Of a stretch of DNA of 64,000 nt, positions 33,853 through 43,158 are shown piece by piece; the first letter of the stretch is position 1, and the number at the start of each line of letters is the position of its first letter. Source of the stretch: Bradyrhizobium sp. 149 (GTDB taxonomy: Bacteria > Pseudomonadota > Alphaproteobacteria > Rhizobiales > Xanthobacteraceae); the NCBI RefSeq assembly GCF_023073915.1, contig NZ_JADPKK010000023.1:186001-250000 (forward strand), given 5' to 3'. A model generated the notes under the pieces. It ran no database searches. It was not told the DNA's origin and saw only the letters and a program-made list of their open reading frames with translations. The translations under genes and the position numbers were made by a program.

Positions 33853-34547
33853 CGACAGTGAACATTTTGAGTGGAGGCGCGGCGCAAGGCCTGGTGCGGG
33901 GTCTCAGCGATCCCTTCAAGACGCAGACCGGCTTCGGCATCGACGGCGAGTTCGGCGCGGTCGGCATCATGGCCGACAAGCTGCGCGCGGGAACGGCGGC
34001 TGATCTCGTCATCCTGACGCAGGCGCTGCTTGCAAAGCTTGCCGAAGAGAAGCTCGTCAGTCCCACCTCGATTTCGGATGTCGGGCGGGTCGAGACCGCG
34101 CTGGCGGTCCGTAGCCGCGATCCCAAGGTGACCGTGAAGACCGAGGCCGATTTGCGCGAGGTGCTGCGCAGCGCCGACGCGATCTTCGTCCCGGACACCA
34201 GGGCATCGACCGCGGGCCAGCATGTCGCAAAGATCCTGGATCAGCTCGGCATCGCCTACGAGGTAGCCTCGCGTCTCAAGATCTTTCCCAACGGCGCGGC
34301 CGCGATGCGGGAGCTTGCGTCGTCCAGTGCAACGCGTCCGATCGGCTGCACCCAGGCGACCGAGATCATCGCGACCGACGGCATCGCGCTATCAGGAGCG
34401 CTGCCGCCGGGCTGCGAGCTCGTGACGATGTACAGCGCCGGCGTGACCACGCGGGCCGCGCATCCGCAACAGGCGGCCGCGCTGATCGCGTTGCTGACCG
34501 GCGCGGACCGCAAGGAACTGCGCCAGCGCGCAGGCTTCACCGGCTAG
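33849..34547 (+). CDS. ModA-like substrate-binding fold protein without signal peptide
   Basis: A 232-residue protein of the ModA/type II periplasmic binding fold (VNILSGGAAQGLVRGLSDPFKTQTGFGIDGEFGAVGIMADKL, then VGRVETALAVRSRDP). It starts at GTG 33849, overlapping the stop of the large subunit (GTGA). No secretion signal is present, so it is predicted to stay in the cytoplasm, unlike true ModA. The coupling to a Mo enzyme hints at a role in cofactor or substrate handling; this is inference. Confidence 0.8.
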   Translation: MTTVNILSGGAAQGLVRGLSDPFKTQTGFGIDGEFGAVGIMADKLRAGTAADLVILTQALLAKLAEEKLVSPTSISDVGRVETALAVRSRDPKVTVKTEADLREVLRSADAIFVPDTRASTAGQHVAKILDQLGIAYEVASRLKIFPNGAAAMRELASSSATRPIGCTQATEIIATDGIALSGALPPGCELVTMYSAGVTTRAAHPQQAAALIALLTGADRKELRQRAGFTG

Positions 34548-34556
34548 ATAACCGCC

Positions 34557-35363
34557 CTATGTGTGCAACTGGGTGAGGCCGGTCGGCGGACCGTCGACGG
34601 CGGTCCAGCCGCCATCGACAAACAGCGTGCTGCCGCTGACATAGCTTGCGGCGTCCGAGGCGAGATAGGCGACGGCTGTCGCGACCTCGTCGGCGCTGCT
34701 CCAGCGGTTGAACACGGTGTGACCGGCGTAGAGATTGTAGATGTCGGGACGCTGCTTGAACGGGCCGGTCAGCGCGGTCTCGGCGATGCTCGGCGCAATC
34801 GCGTTGACGCGCACGCCGGAGCGGCCGACCTCGGACGCAAAGCCCTTCACCAGCAGGCCGATGGCCGCCTTGGTCGAGCCGTAGACACCGAGGCCCGGCT
34901 CGATGGTCACCGCCCGCACCGAAGAGCAGGCGATGATGCTGCCGCCCTTCTGCTCGACCATGATGCGCCCGAAGGCCTGGAAGAACCAGACCGTGCCCTT
35001 GATATTAAGGTTGACGACGCGGTCGAGATCCTCCTCGGTGTAGTCGAGGATGGTCTTGCGGATATTGAGCCCGGGCGTCGTCACCGCGATGTCGAGCCGC
35101 GGGAATTTCTGCATCACGGTCTTGGCCAGCGCATTGACGTCCGCAGCGCTCGCGGCGTCACACGCAGCAGCTTCCGCCCAGCCGCCCTTTTCGCGAATGC
35201 CGGCGGCTGCCGCTTCGGCGGCGTCAAGCGCGCGATCGGCGCAGACGACCCGGGCGCCGAGCCCGGCCAGCACCTCGGCCGACGATTTGCCGATGCCCGA
35301 TGCGGCGCCCAGCACCACGGCGGTCTTGCCGGTGAGATCGAAGAGCTTGCGATAGTCAGTCAC
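34557..35363 (-). CDS. Short-chain dehydrogenase/reductase
   Basis: A 268-residue classical SDR. The cofactor site is AVVLGAASGIGKSSAEVLAGLGARVVCADR, in which the Asp favours NAD. Catalytic residues: Ser (IIACSS) and YGSTK; the C-terminal end is YVSGSTLFVDGGWTAVDGP. It lies 22 bases after the TRAP large permease on the same strand, so it is probably the last gene of the TRAP operon and acts on the imported compound. Confidence 0.88.
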   Translation of the reverse strand: MTDYRKLFDLTGKTAVVLGAASGIGKSSAEVLAGLGARVVCADRALDAAEAAAAGIREKGGWAEAAACDAASAADVNALAKTVMQKFPRLDIAVTTPGLNIRKTILDYTEEDLDRVVNLNIKGTVWFFQAFGRIMVEQKGGSIIACSSVRAVTIEPGLGVYGSTKAAIGLLVKGFASEVGRSGVRVNAIAPSIAETALTGPFKQRPDIYNLYAGHTVFNRWSSADEVATAVAYLASDAASYVSGSTLFVDGGWTAVDGPPTGLTQLHT

Positions 35364-35385
35364 GGATAGTTCTCCTGTACTGCTG

Positions 35386-36678
35386 CTATCCCTTGTAGCC
35401 CATCAGCAGGCGGGGCAGCCACAGCGAGAAGGCGGGGACGTAGGTCACGAACATCAGAGCGGCGATGAGGGCGGCGTAGAACGGCAGGATGGTGCGCATC
35501 ACCGCCCCGACCGAGATGCCGCCGATGGCGCAGCCCACGAACTGTGTCGTCCCGACCGGCGGCGTGTTCAGCCCCAGCGCGCAGTTGATCAGCATCAGCA
35601 TGCCGAACTGCACCGGATCCATGCCCGCCTTCATCGCGATCGGCAGGAAGATGGGGGTGCAGATCAGGATGGTCGCAGCCATGTCCATAAACGTACCCAG
35701 CACGAACAGGATGACGTTGATGAGCAGGAAGATGACCCAGGGCTGCGTCGAGACCCTGCTCATCATGTCGCCGGCGAAGTCGGCCACCTCGTAAAGCCCC
35801 ATCAGATACTGGAACATGGTGGAGACGCCGATCAGCAGCAGCACCACGCCCGTGGTCTTCACCGCCTTGGCCGCAGCGCGCAGGAAGTTCGGCAAGGTCA
35901 TGGTGCGATAGATGAAGAACGTCAGCAGGATCGTGTAGGTGACCGCGACGGCCGCGGATTCGGTTGCCGTGAACACGCCGGACAGGATGCCCGCCAGGAT
36001 GATACCGACGATCAGAAGGCCGGGCAGCGCGGCCGCAAGCGAGCGAAAAACCGCGGGCCAGCCCGGGAACTTGCCGGCCGGATAGCCTCGCTTCACCGCG
36101 ACCGCGTAAGCCGCGACCAGCATGCACACCATCAGCACGAGCGCCGGCAACAGGCCGGCAGCTATCAGCGCGCCGATCGAGACCTTGCCGCCGGCGGCGA
36201 GCGCATAGATGATCATGTTGTGACTGGTCGGCATCAGCGCTCCGACCAGCGAAGCATGGGTGGTGACGTTGACGGCGTAGTCGGTGTCGAAACCTTCCTT
36301 CTTCATCATGGGGATCATCACGGCCCCCATCGCCGACACGTCGGCCACGGGCGAGCCGGATACGCCGCCGAACAGCGTGCAGGCGACCACGTTGGACATG
36401 CCGAGCCCGCCGCGGATGTGTCCGACGAGGTTCTTGGCGAGCTGCACGATTTTATCGGCGACGCCGCCATGCAGCATCAGCTCACCGCTGAAGACGAAGA
36501 ACGGGATGGCCAGGAAGGAGAAGATGTTCATCCCCGACATCATCTGCTGGAAGATGACGGCGACCGGGAGGCCTTCGTAGAGGATGGTGCAAATCGCCGA
36601 GAGGCCGATCGCGAAGGCGACCGGTACGCCGAGGACGAGGAAGCCGAAGAAAGTGGCGCCGAGAATGATCAGTTCCAT
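35386..36678 (-). CDS. TRAP transporter large permease (DctM family)
   Basis: A 430-residue, 12-helix DctM-type permease with the typical start FFGFLVLGVPVAFAIGLSAI, the segment IPFFVFSGELMLHGG, GASHNMI-like MPTSHNMIIYALAAGGKVSIG and the C-terminal INCALGLNTPPVGTTQFVGCAIGG. It forms a secondary high-affinity uptake system with the small permease and binding protein upstream. Its start overlaps the small permease stop by 10 bases. Confidence 0.95.
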   Translation of the reverse strand: MELIILGATFFGFLVLGVPVAFAIGLSAICTILYEGLPVAVIFQQMMSGMNIFSFLAIPFFVFSGELMLHGGVADKIVQLAKNLVGHIRGGLGMSNVVACTLFGGVSGSPVADVSAMGAVMIPMMKKEGFDTDYAVNVTTHASLVGALMPTSHNMIIYALAAGGKVSIGALIAAGLLPALVLMVCMLVAAYAVAVKRGYPAGKFPGWPAVFRSLAAALPGLLIVGIILAGILSGVFTATESAAVAVTYTILLTFFIYRTMTLPNFLRAAAKAVKTTGVVLLLIGVSTMFQYLMGLYEVADFAGDMMSRVSTQPWVIFLLINVILFVLGTFMDMAATILICTPIFLPIAMKAGMDPVQFGMLMLINCALGLNTPPVGTTQFVGCAIGGISVGAVMRTILPFYAALIAALMFVTYVPAFSLWLPRLLMGYKG

Positions 36679-37217
36679 GAGGGGACGACCTCTTCGCCGC
36701 GCAGGAGAGCGATGATGTGCTCGATTGAAAAGGAGACGATCAGGACGCCCGAGGCGATCAGCGGCACGTAGCGGATGACCTCAGGCAGGCCGAGGTTGGG
36801 GATCTTCACCGTTCCGACCGACGCTCCGAGGATCCAGCCGTTATAGGCCATCGCGAGGCCGAACCCAGCCACCAGGACGTGGATGACAAGCTCGATCTTC
36901 TCCCGCGCGTGATCCGGCAGCATCACCAGCAAGCTGTCCATGCCGATGTGCCCGGCATCGCGCACGCCGACAGCGGCGCCGATCAGCGTGACATACAGGA
37001 TCAGAACCAGCGCAAGGTTCTCCGTCCAGGTCGGGCTGGAATTGAGCACGTAACGCCCGAACACCTGGTAAAAGACGATGGTGACGATGACGAGCAGCCC
37101 GGTCACCGACAGATACATCCCCGCGCGAGCAACCGGTGCATTGATCCGGGACAGCAAGCCGGTGGACGGGCGTGCGGCAACGTCCAGCTCGTGGTCTGCG
37201 ACGTGAGGGTCTGTCAT
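36669..37217 (-). CDS. TRAP transporter small permease (DctQ family)
   Basis: A 182-residue protein with four hydrophobic helices and the DctQ core YVLNSSPTWTENLALVLILYVTLIGAAVGVRDAGHIGMDSLL. The ATG at 37217 (MTDPHVADHELDV) was preferred over one 14 codons upstream, which sits in the gap after the binding protein gene. It is translated between the binding protein and the large permease. Confidence 0.92.
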   Translation of the reverse strand: MTDPHVADHELDVAARPSTGLLSRINAPVARAGMYLSVTGLLVIVTIVFYQVFGRYVLNSSPTWTENLALVLILYVTLIGAAVGVRDAGHIGMDSLLVMLPDHAREKIELVIHVLVAGFGLAMAYNGWILGASVGTVKIPNLGLPEVIRYVPLIASGVLIVSFSIEHIIALLRGEEVVPSWN

Positions 37218-37287
37218 CCGGGTCTCCTTGCGCGCCTCCAACGCGTCCGGCATCGCCATTCGGCGACGCCGGACCGACGCTATGGTC

Positions 37288-38259
37288 TTACTTCGTGTCC
37301 TGGATCCGCTTGACGAGGCCCTTCAGCTTCTCGTCACCGGCGAACTTGTCGTACACCGGCTTCATCGCGTCGACGAATTCCGCCTTGTTGGCGATCGTCA
37401 CGACCTGAACGCCGGCCGCTTCGACGGTCTTGCGGGACGCCTGCTCACGCTCGTCCCAGAGCTTGCGCATGACAGGCACCGATTCCTTGGCCGCCTTGCG
37501 GACCATCGCCTGATCTTCCTTGCTCAGGGTATCCCAGACGGTCTTGGACATCACGAGAACTTCGGGCGCCAGGGAGTGCTCGGTGACGTTGTAGAACTTG
37601 GCGGCCTCGAAATGGCGCGAGGACTCGTAAGACGGCCAGTTGTTCTCGGCAGCATCCACCAGACCGGTCTTGAGAGCGGTATAGACCTCGCCATACGGCA
37701 TCGGCGTCGGATTGGCCCCGAGGCTCTGGATCATACCGACCCACAGGTCGGATTGCTGGACGCGAATTTTCAGACCCTTGAGATCCGCGAGCGACTTGAT
37801 CGGTGCCTTGACGGTGTAAATGGACCGGGCGCCGCTGTCATAATAAGCGAGACCGACCAGGCCTGCGGGCGCCATGGCCGCCAGGATCTCGTCGCCGATC
37901 GGCCCGTCAAGGACGGTGCGCATGTGCTGCGTGTCCCGGAACATGAAGGGCAGGCACAACGCGATGGTTTCCGGCACGAAGTTGTTCAAGGGCGATGCGT
38001 TGATCCGCATCATGTCGAGGGCGCCGATCTTCAGCTGCTCGATGGTGTCCTTCTCGGAGCCCAGGGCTCCGTTGGGAAACACCTTCACACCAAGCTTGCC
38101 GCCGCTTGCTGCCGCGAGCTGCTTGCCCATGAACTTGACGGCTTCGACGGTCGGATAATCGGCGGGGTGGATGTCGGCGGAACGGAAATCGCGTGCGGTC
38201 GCCAAGGGGGCTGAGACCGCCAGCAGAGCGGCTGCGATGATGCCGGTGAGTGTCTTCAT
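37288..38259 (-). CDS. TRAP transporter substrate-binding protein (DctP family)
   Basis: A 323-residue DctP-type receptor with a signal peptide (MKTLTGIIAAALLAVSAPLATA, cleavage near residue 22). Family motifs are YPTVEAVKFMGKQLAAASGGKLGVKVFPNGALGSEKDTIEQLKIGALDMMRI and the Arg/Asn ligand region GLKIRVQQSDLWVGMIQSLGANPTPMPYGEVYTALKTGLVDAAENN. The ligand is unknown, probably an organic acid. It heads the TRAP operon and is divergent from the cyclase-family gene. Confidence 0.93.
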   Translation of the reverse strand: MKTLTGIIAAALLAVSAPLATARDFRSADIHPADYPTVEAVKFMGKQLAAASGGKLGVKVFPNGALGSEKDTIEQLKIGALDMMRINASPLNNFVPETIALCLPFMFRDTQHMRTVLDGPIGDEILAAMAPAGLVGLAYYDSGARSIYTVKAPIKSLADLKGLKIRVQQSDLWVGMIQSLGANPTPMPYGEVYTALKTGLVDAAENNWPSYESSRHFEAAKFYNVTEHSLAPEVLVMSKTVWDTLSKEDQAMVRKAAKESVPVMRKLWDEREQASRKTVEAAGVQVVTIANKAEFVDAMKPVYDKFAGDEKLKGLVKRIQDTK

Positions 38260-38580
38260 CTGGGCTTCCTCCTGAGGTGATTATGTCGTTGGGCAGATGC
38301 TGCGGGCCGCCTTGGGTCGCTCCACTTCAGCGGTGAAGTCAAGCGCCAATGTCGTCCGTAGGGCGGGCGGCATTCTGAGTCCAAGCCAAATCCGGCATCG
38401 ATCAATGCTAGAGTCGCATCAATGGATCACGCCGACCTCGGGGAGGCAATCTGCGAATAGTCCGTTTTTCCGAAACCATCTGGCCGTTGGCCGCTGGAAA
38501 CGCATGCCCGTCGCTTGACGCCGCCGGCGTGGCCCCCTCAAGATGCTCCGAAACAAGACGGACCATCGCGAGGAATGCCC
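38260..38580. other. 321-base divergent promoter region
   Basis: Lies between the TRAP operon (minus) and the cyclase-family gene (plus). No gene or strong palindrome stands out; short overlapping frames here lack family character. Confidence 0.5.
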
Positions 38581-39356
38581 ATGCCACGGAAGCTGATCGA
38601 CATTTCCGTGCCGCTCAGAAACGACGTGACGGCCGATCCGCCGGACAATCATCCGACGATCCAGTACATCGATCACCAGCAGGGCCTGCCGCGGATGCTG
38701 CAGTTCTTCGACGGCCTCACGGCGCAGGACCTGCCGGATGGCCAAGGCTGGGCCGTCGAGCAGGTCTCGCTGTCGACCCATAACGGCACCCATCTCGATG
38801 CGCCATGGCACTTCCATCCCACGATGAATCGCGGCGAGCGGTCATGGACGATCGACGAGGTGCCGCTGGAATGGTGCTTCCAGCCGGGGTGAAGCTCGAC
38901 TTGAGGCATCTGCCCGACGGCTACGTGGCGAGCGCCGACGACATCGAGAAGGAGTTGAGGCGGATCGGGCATGCGCTGTCGCCGCTGGAGATCGTCGTCG
39001 TCAACACCGGCGCCGGCGCCAAATTCGGCCAGGCCGACTATGTCAGCTCAGGCTGCGGCATGGGCTATGAGGCGACCATGTATCTGCTCAAACGCGGCGT
39101 ACGGCTGACCGGCACCGACGGCTGGAGCTGGGACGCGCCATTCGTCCACACCGCGAAAAAATATGCCGAAACGAAAGATGCCGGCCTGATCTGGGAGGGC
39201 CACAAGGCGGGACGGCACATCGGTTATTGCCATCTCGAGAAGCTGCACAATCTCGACCAGCTGCCTTCGACCGGGTTCACTGTCTCGTGCTTTCCGGTGA
39301 AGATCGAGCGTGCCTCCGCGGGCTGGACCCGCGCCGTCGCGATCATCGACAGCTAG
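38581..39356 (+). pseudogene. Cyclase-family hydrolase (isatin hydrolase/kynurenine formamidase type) with a frameshift
   Basis: Frame 1 runs from ATG 38581 (GAGG 7 bases upstream) through MPRKLIDISVPL and the metal motif STHNGTHLDAPWHF to ...LEWCFQPG, then a TGA at 38890-38892. The protein resumes in the next frame as VKLDLRHLPDGYVASADDIEKELRRIGHAL and continues to the C-terminus at 39356. One missing G in the GGGG run at 38886-38889 restores a single protein of about 258 residues. This is either a real inactivating deletion or a sequencing error. The stop shares a CTAG with the convergent crp-like gene. Confidence 0.8.
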
Positions 39357-40081
39357 TTGCTGCCGAGCCGGCTCTCGGCAAGTTCGCGCAACGCATCGAT
39401 GTCGAGCACGACGATGGCGCCGTGCTCGAGGCGAACCCAGTTGCGGCCCGCCCAGGCGCGCAATTGCTTGTTGATGCTCTCGCGTGTCATCCCCACCATC
39501 TCGCTGATCTCCTGCTGCGTGATGGCGAGCGTGCCGCTGCCGGAGTCAAACTTGCGCTCTTCGGTGAGGCCGAGCAGCGCACTCGCGAGCCGGCCCGGCA
39601 GATTTTGCAGGATCACCTGCTCGACCTGCTGGCTGGTCCAGCGCAGGCGCGCGCAGAGTAGCTCGATGAATTTCATTGCGAGTGCCGGCTGGCTCTTCAC
39701 GAACGGCAGGAAGTCCCGGCGATCGATGATGTAGAGCTCGCAATTGGTGTTGGCGGTCGCATCGGCCGACCTGGGGGCGCCGTCGAGCACCGCGATTTCG
39801 CCGAAGATCTCTCCGGGACCGATCAGATTGAGAATGGCGTTACGGCCGTCGGGCGACGAAGAGGAAATCTTCACGGTCCCTGTGATTACCGCGAACAGAT
39901 TGTTACCGGGATCGCCCTTGGCGGCGATCGTCGCGCCGCGCTTCACCGTGGTGTGCTTGGCGTAACGGCAGAGCTGATCCAGCGCGTCCGGCTCGAGATC
40001 CGCAAAGATCGGGTGCTTGCGCAGGACCGATAGTTTATTCCCCGCCACTTGTCGGGGGTCGCCGGTCTTGTCCTGAGGCAC
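39353..40081 (-). CDS. Crp/Fnr-family transcriptional regulator
   Basis: A 242-residue regulator. The cNMP-binding-like beta barrel covers about residues 25-145 (GDPGNNLFAVITGTVKISSSSPDGRNAILNLIGPGEIFGEIAVLDGAPRSADATA). The winged helix is at about 165-225 (LAITQQEISEMVGMTRESINKQLRAWAGRNWVRL). No Fnr-type N-terminal cysteine cluster is present. A TTGA-N6-TCAA box lies about 265 bases upstream. It may control the neighbouring stress genes; targets are not known. Confidence 0.9.
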   Translation of the reverse strand: MPQDKTGDPRQVAGNKLSVLRKHPIFADLEPDALDQLCRYAKHTTVKRGATIAAKGDPGNNLFAVITGTVKISSSSPDGRNAILNLIGPGEIFGEIAVLDGAPRSADATANTNCELYIIDRRDFLPFVKSQPALAMKFIELLCARLRWTSQQVEQVILQNLPGRLASALLGLTEERKFDSGSGTLAITQQEISEMVGMTRESINKQLRAWAGRNWVRLEHGAIVVLDIDALRELAESRLGSN

Positions 40082-40395
40082 GCCACTGGGCTCCTAAGAC
40101 TGCGAGGCACTAAAGTTTCTGCGTAGTGAACGTTATCAGGCTTTTCAACCAGAAAGCACGCGCGCATCCGCAGGCAAATGCCGCGAAAATGCGGCGGTCG
40201 AGCCCGGATTTCGCACCCGAAGGATGTACCGGTGCATTGGGGTAGATACAGAGTTGCAGGTAATGCAAGTCGTATTGTGTTGAGGCGCTGCCAGGGCCGA
40301 GGCCACCGCGCAGGCTGCAATTTACTGCACTGCGCCAAAGTCGGTTGATCCAGGTCAATTTCGGCAGAGATCGCTTGCTCCAAAAGATGGCGCGC
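40082..40395. other. 314-base gap upstream of the crp-like gene
   Basis: Non-coding as far as I can see. Contains the FNR/FixK-like box at 40345-40358 and otherwise only short frames without family likeness. Confidence 0.5.
40345..40358 (-). promoter_or_regulatory. FNR/FixK-like box upstream of the crp-like gene
   Basis: TTGATCCAGGTCAA has both half-sites of the FixK/FNR consensus TTGA-N6-TCAA. It lies between the acyl-CoA synthetase stop and the crp-like start. Oxygen-linked control is inferred. Confidence 0.55.
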
Positions 40396-43089
40396 TCAGA
40401 GTTTCAGCCTGACATCGCAAATATCCGGCTCGGCCGGATCCGGCTTCACCTCGAACCCGAGCTGCCGGCACATCTCGAGCATCACGGTGTTCTCCCCGAG
40501 CACGTCGCCCGAGATGGCCTTCAAGCCTTCCGATCTCGCGTAGTCGATGATCAGCTGCATCAGGGCCCATCCCAGCCCCCTGCCCTTGAGGTCGGACCGC
40601 AGCAGGATCGCGTATTCGCCACTCTCGTAGATCGAGTCCGAATGGAGCCGAACCACGCCGACCATCTCGCCGGTGGCCTCGTCGAATGCAATGAAGGCCA
40701 TCGCGCGGGCGTAGTCGAGCTGGGTCAGACGGGCGATGAACTCGTGGGTGAACTCCTTCATCGGCGCGAAGAAGCGCAGGCGAAGGTCGTGCGCCGTGAC
40801 GTGACGCAGGAATTCGTGGATGGTGGGCTCGTCCTCCGGACGCAGGGGCCGCGCGAAAATACGCCAGCCCTCCTTGAGCTCGAGGTGGCGCTCCCATTGC
40901 GACGGATAGGCCCGAACGGCGAAGTTGGCAGGGCCTGAGCCGGCGAATTTCCGTTGCGGCGGCCCCACTGCAACGCGAGCGTCGACCGCGGTCACGCCGG
41001 TTTCGTCCGCGAGCAGCGGATTGATGTCGAATTCGCGGATCCCGGGAATGTCGGCGGCCATCTGCGCCAGCTTGACCAGGACCATGGCGACGGCGTCGGG
41101 CTTCACGGCCGGCACGTCCCGGTAAGCGCGAAGCAGCCGTGACACGCGCGTGCGGTCGATCAGGTCGCGGGCCAGTTGCAGATCGAGCGGCGGCAGCGCA
41201 AGCGCCTTGTCGTTGATGATCTCGACAGCGGTGCCGCCGCGGCCGAACACGACGACGGTGCCGAAGGTCGGATCGTCGGCGAGGCCCAAAATCAACTCGC
41301 GCGCCTTCGCCTTCACGACCATCGCCTGCACGATGATGCCCTCAATGCGGGCTTGCGGACGCAGCTTCCTCGCCCGTGCGAGAATGTCGGTGGCCGCGGC
41401 GCGCACCGCCTCGGGCGTCGTCAGATTGAGCACGACCCCGCCGACATCGGATTTGTGGACGATGTCGCGCGACATGATCTTCAGCACGACGGTGGCGCCT
41501 TGCGCGAAGATTTCTTTCGCGTAGGCCACCGCCTGCTCGACATCGGTCGCAGCGTAGGTCGGCACCATCGCGATGTGGTAGGCTTCGAGCAGGTGCTTGA
41601 TCTCGACGGGTTCGAGCCATTGGCGGCCGTCCGCGATGGCAGCAGCGACGATCTGCTTCGCAGCACGAGCGTCCGGCACGAAGCTATCGGGCATTGCGGG
41701 CGGAACCTGGCTCAGCTCCTCCACCACTTCGCGGTGCCGGACCAGGTGCATGAAACCGCGCACGGCGTCATCCTCGGTCGGATAGTTCGGAATGCCCGCG
41801 CCAGAGAGTGCCTGGATGATGTTCTGATCGGCTCCGACCCATGCTGCCAGCACGGGCTTCGCCCATCTGCGGTGCTGCTCTCGATATTTGCCGACGAGCT
41901 CCGTCACGGCCGTGGCAATGTCGGCAGCCGAGGCGATCGCCGTCTGCACATTGAGGACGAGGACTGCGTCGTTGTCGGGATCGGCGAGCAACACCTCCAG
42001 CGCCGCCGCATAGCGCGAGGCATCGGCGTCGCCGACGATGTCAACGGGATTTGCGCCGGACCAGGTCGGCGGTAGCGCGTCATCGAGTTTCTTGCGGGCG
42101 TCCGCCGAAATGGTTGCCGGAATGCCGCCGAACTCGACCAACCGATCGATGGCAAGGACGCCGATGCCGCCGCCATTGGTCAGGATGGCGAGGCGCTTTC
42201 CGGCCGGCGACTCGACGCGGCCGAGCGTCTCGGCGCAATCGAACAGCTCGCGCAGATCGGAGACCCGCAGGACGCCTGCGCGGCGGAACGCCGCGTCGTA
42301 GGCGGCATCGGCACCCGCGAGCGCACCGGTATGGGTGGCGGCCGCCTTCGCGCCCTGCGCCATGCGGCCGGACTTGACCACGACGACCGGCTTCACGCGC
42401 GCCGCGGCACGCGCTGCCGACATGAACTTGCGCGCGTCCTTGATGGCTTCGATATAGAGCAGGATCGCGCGGGTCTTATGATCCATCGCGAAATAGTCGA
42501 GCAGGTCGGCAATATCGACATCGATCTGATCGCCGATCGAGACGATGCCGGAGAAGCCCACGCCCCGCTGCGCGGCCCAATCGACCATGCCGGCCGCGAT
42601 CGCGCCCGATTGCGAAATCAGCGCAAGGTTTCCCGTCCCCGGCATGTGCGCGGCAAAACTCGCATTCAGGCTCACGCCGGGCATCATGATGCCGAGGCAG
42701 TTCGGCCCGATCAGCCGCATGCCGTATTTGCGGGCCGCGGCGATGGCCGCCTCGTGCAGGGAGCCCGGTCCGTGACCGAGCCCGGCCGAGACGATCAGGG
42801 CACCCGCCGACCCGCGTCGCCCGGCTTGATCGATAATGCCGGGAACCGCGTGCGCCGGCGCGGTGATGACCACGAGCTCGGGCACAAACGGCAACTTGTC
42901 GAGGCTGCTCACCGCCGCGACGCCGCCGATCTCGGCATGGCGCGGATTGACGAGGCCGAACTGCCCCGTGAATCCGGCGTTCTGAATGTTCTCCAGAACG
43001 GCACGTCCGAGGGAGACCGGGCGGGCGCTCGCACCAACGAGCGCAACCGAACGCGGCGACAGCAGGTTCTTCAGACGATAGGTTGACAT
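40396..43089 (-). CDS. ADP-forming acyl-CoA synthetase-like protein fused to GNAT acetyltransferase (Pat/YfiQ type)
   Basis: An 897-residue protein in protein lysine acetyltransferase (PatZ/YfiQ) layout. The CoA-binding domain is at about 1-130 (LLSPRSVALVGASARPVSLGRAVLENI). Ligase/flavodoxin-like domains follow (PNCLGIMMPGVSLNASFA, GNLALISQSGAI; THTGALAG carries the phospho-His position). The ATP-grasp region spans about 480-700 (VVLKIMSRDIVHKSDVGGVVLNL), and the C-terminal GNAT domain about 740-890 (LLRSDLKGRGLGWALMQLIIDYARSEGLKAISGDVLGEN). Such proteins acetylate and silence acetyl-CoA synthetase. It is probably in one operon with the upstream usp gene. Confidence 0.9.
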   Translation of the reverse strand: MSTYRLKNLLSPRSVALVGASARPVSLGRAVLENIQNAGFTGQFGLVNPRHAEIGGVAAVSSLDKLPFVPELVVITAPAHAVPGIIDQAGRRGSAGALIVSAGLGHGPGSLHEAAIAAARKYGMRLIGPNCLGIMMPGVSLNASFAAHMPGTGNLALISQSGAIAAGMVDWAAQRGVGFSGIVSIGDQIDVDIADLLDYFAMDHKTRAILLYIEAIKDARKFMSAARAAARVKPVVVVKSGRMAQGAKAAATHTGALAGADAAYDAAFRRAGVLRVSDLRELFDCAETLGRVESPAGKRLAILTNGGGIGVLAIDRLVEFGGIPATISADARKKLDDALPPTWSGANPVDIVGDADASRYAAALEVLLADPDNDAVLVLNVQTAIASAADIATAVTELVGKYREQHRRWAKPVLAAWVGADQNIIQALSGAGIPNYPTEDDAVRGFMHLVRHREVVEELSQVPPAMPDSFVPDARAAKQIVAAAIADGRQWLEPVEIKHLLEAYHIAMVPTYAATDVEQAVAYAKEIFAQGATVVLKIMSRDIVHKSDVGGVVLNLTTPEAVRAAATDILARARKLRPQARIEGIIVQAMVVKAKARELILGLADDPTFGTVVVFGRGGTAVEIINDKALALPPLDLQLARDLIDRTRVSRLLRAYRDVPAVKPDAVAMVLVKLAQMAADIPGIREFDINPLLADETGVTAVDARVAVGPPQRKFAGSGPANFAVRAYPSQWERHLELKEGWRIFARPLRPEDEPTIHEFLRHVTAHDLRLRFFAPMKEFTHEFIARLTQLDYARAMAFIAFDEATGEMVGVVRLHSDSIYESGEYAILLRSDLKGRGLGWALMQLIIDYARSEGLKAISGDVLGENTVMLEMCRQLGFEVKPDPAEPDICDVRLKL

Positions 43090-43158
43090 GAAAGCAAATG
43101 CGCCCGGTCGGTGGCGGTTCCGATGGTTGACGATCAGGCCAGTAAACTGGCTACCCGC

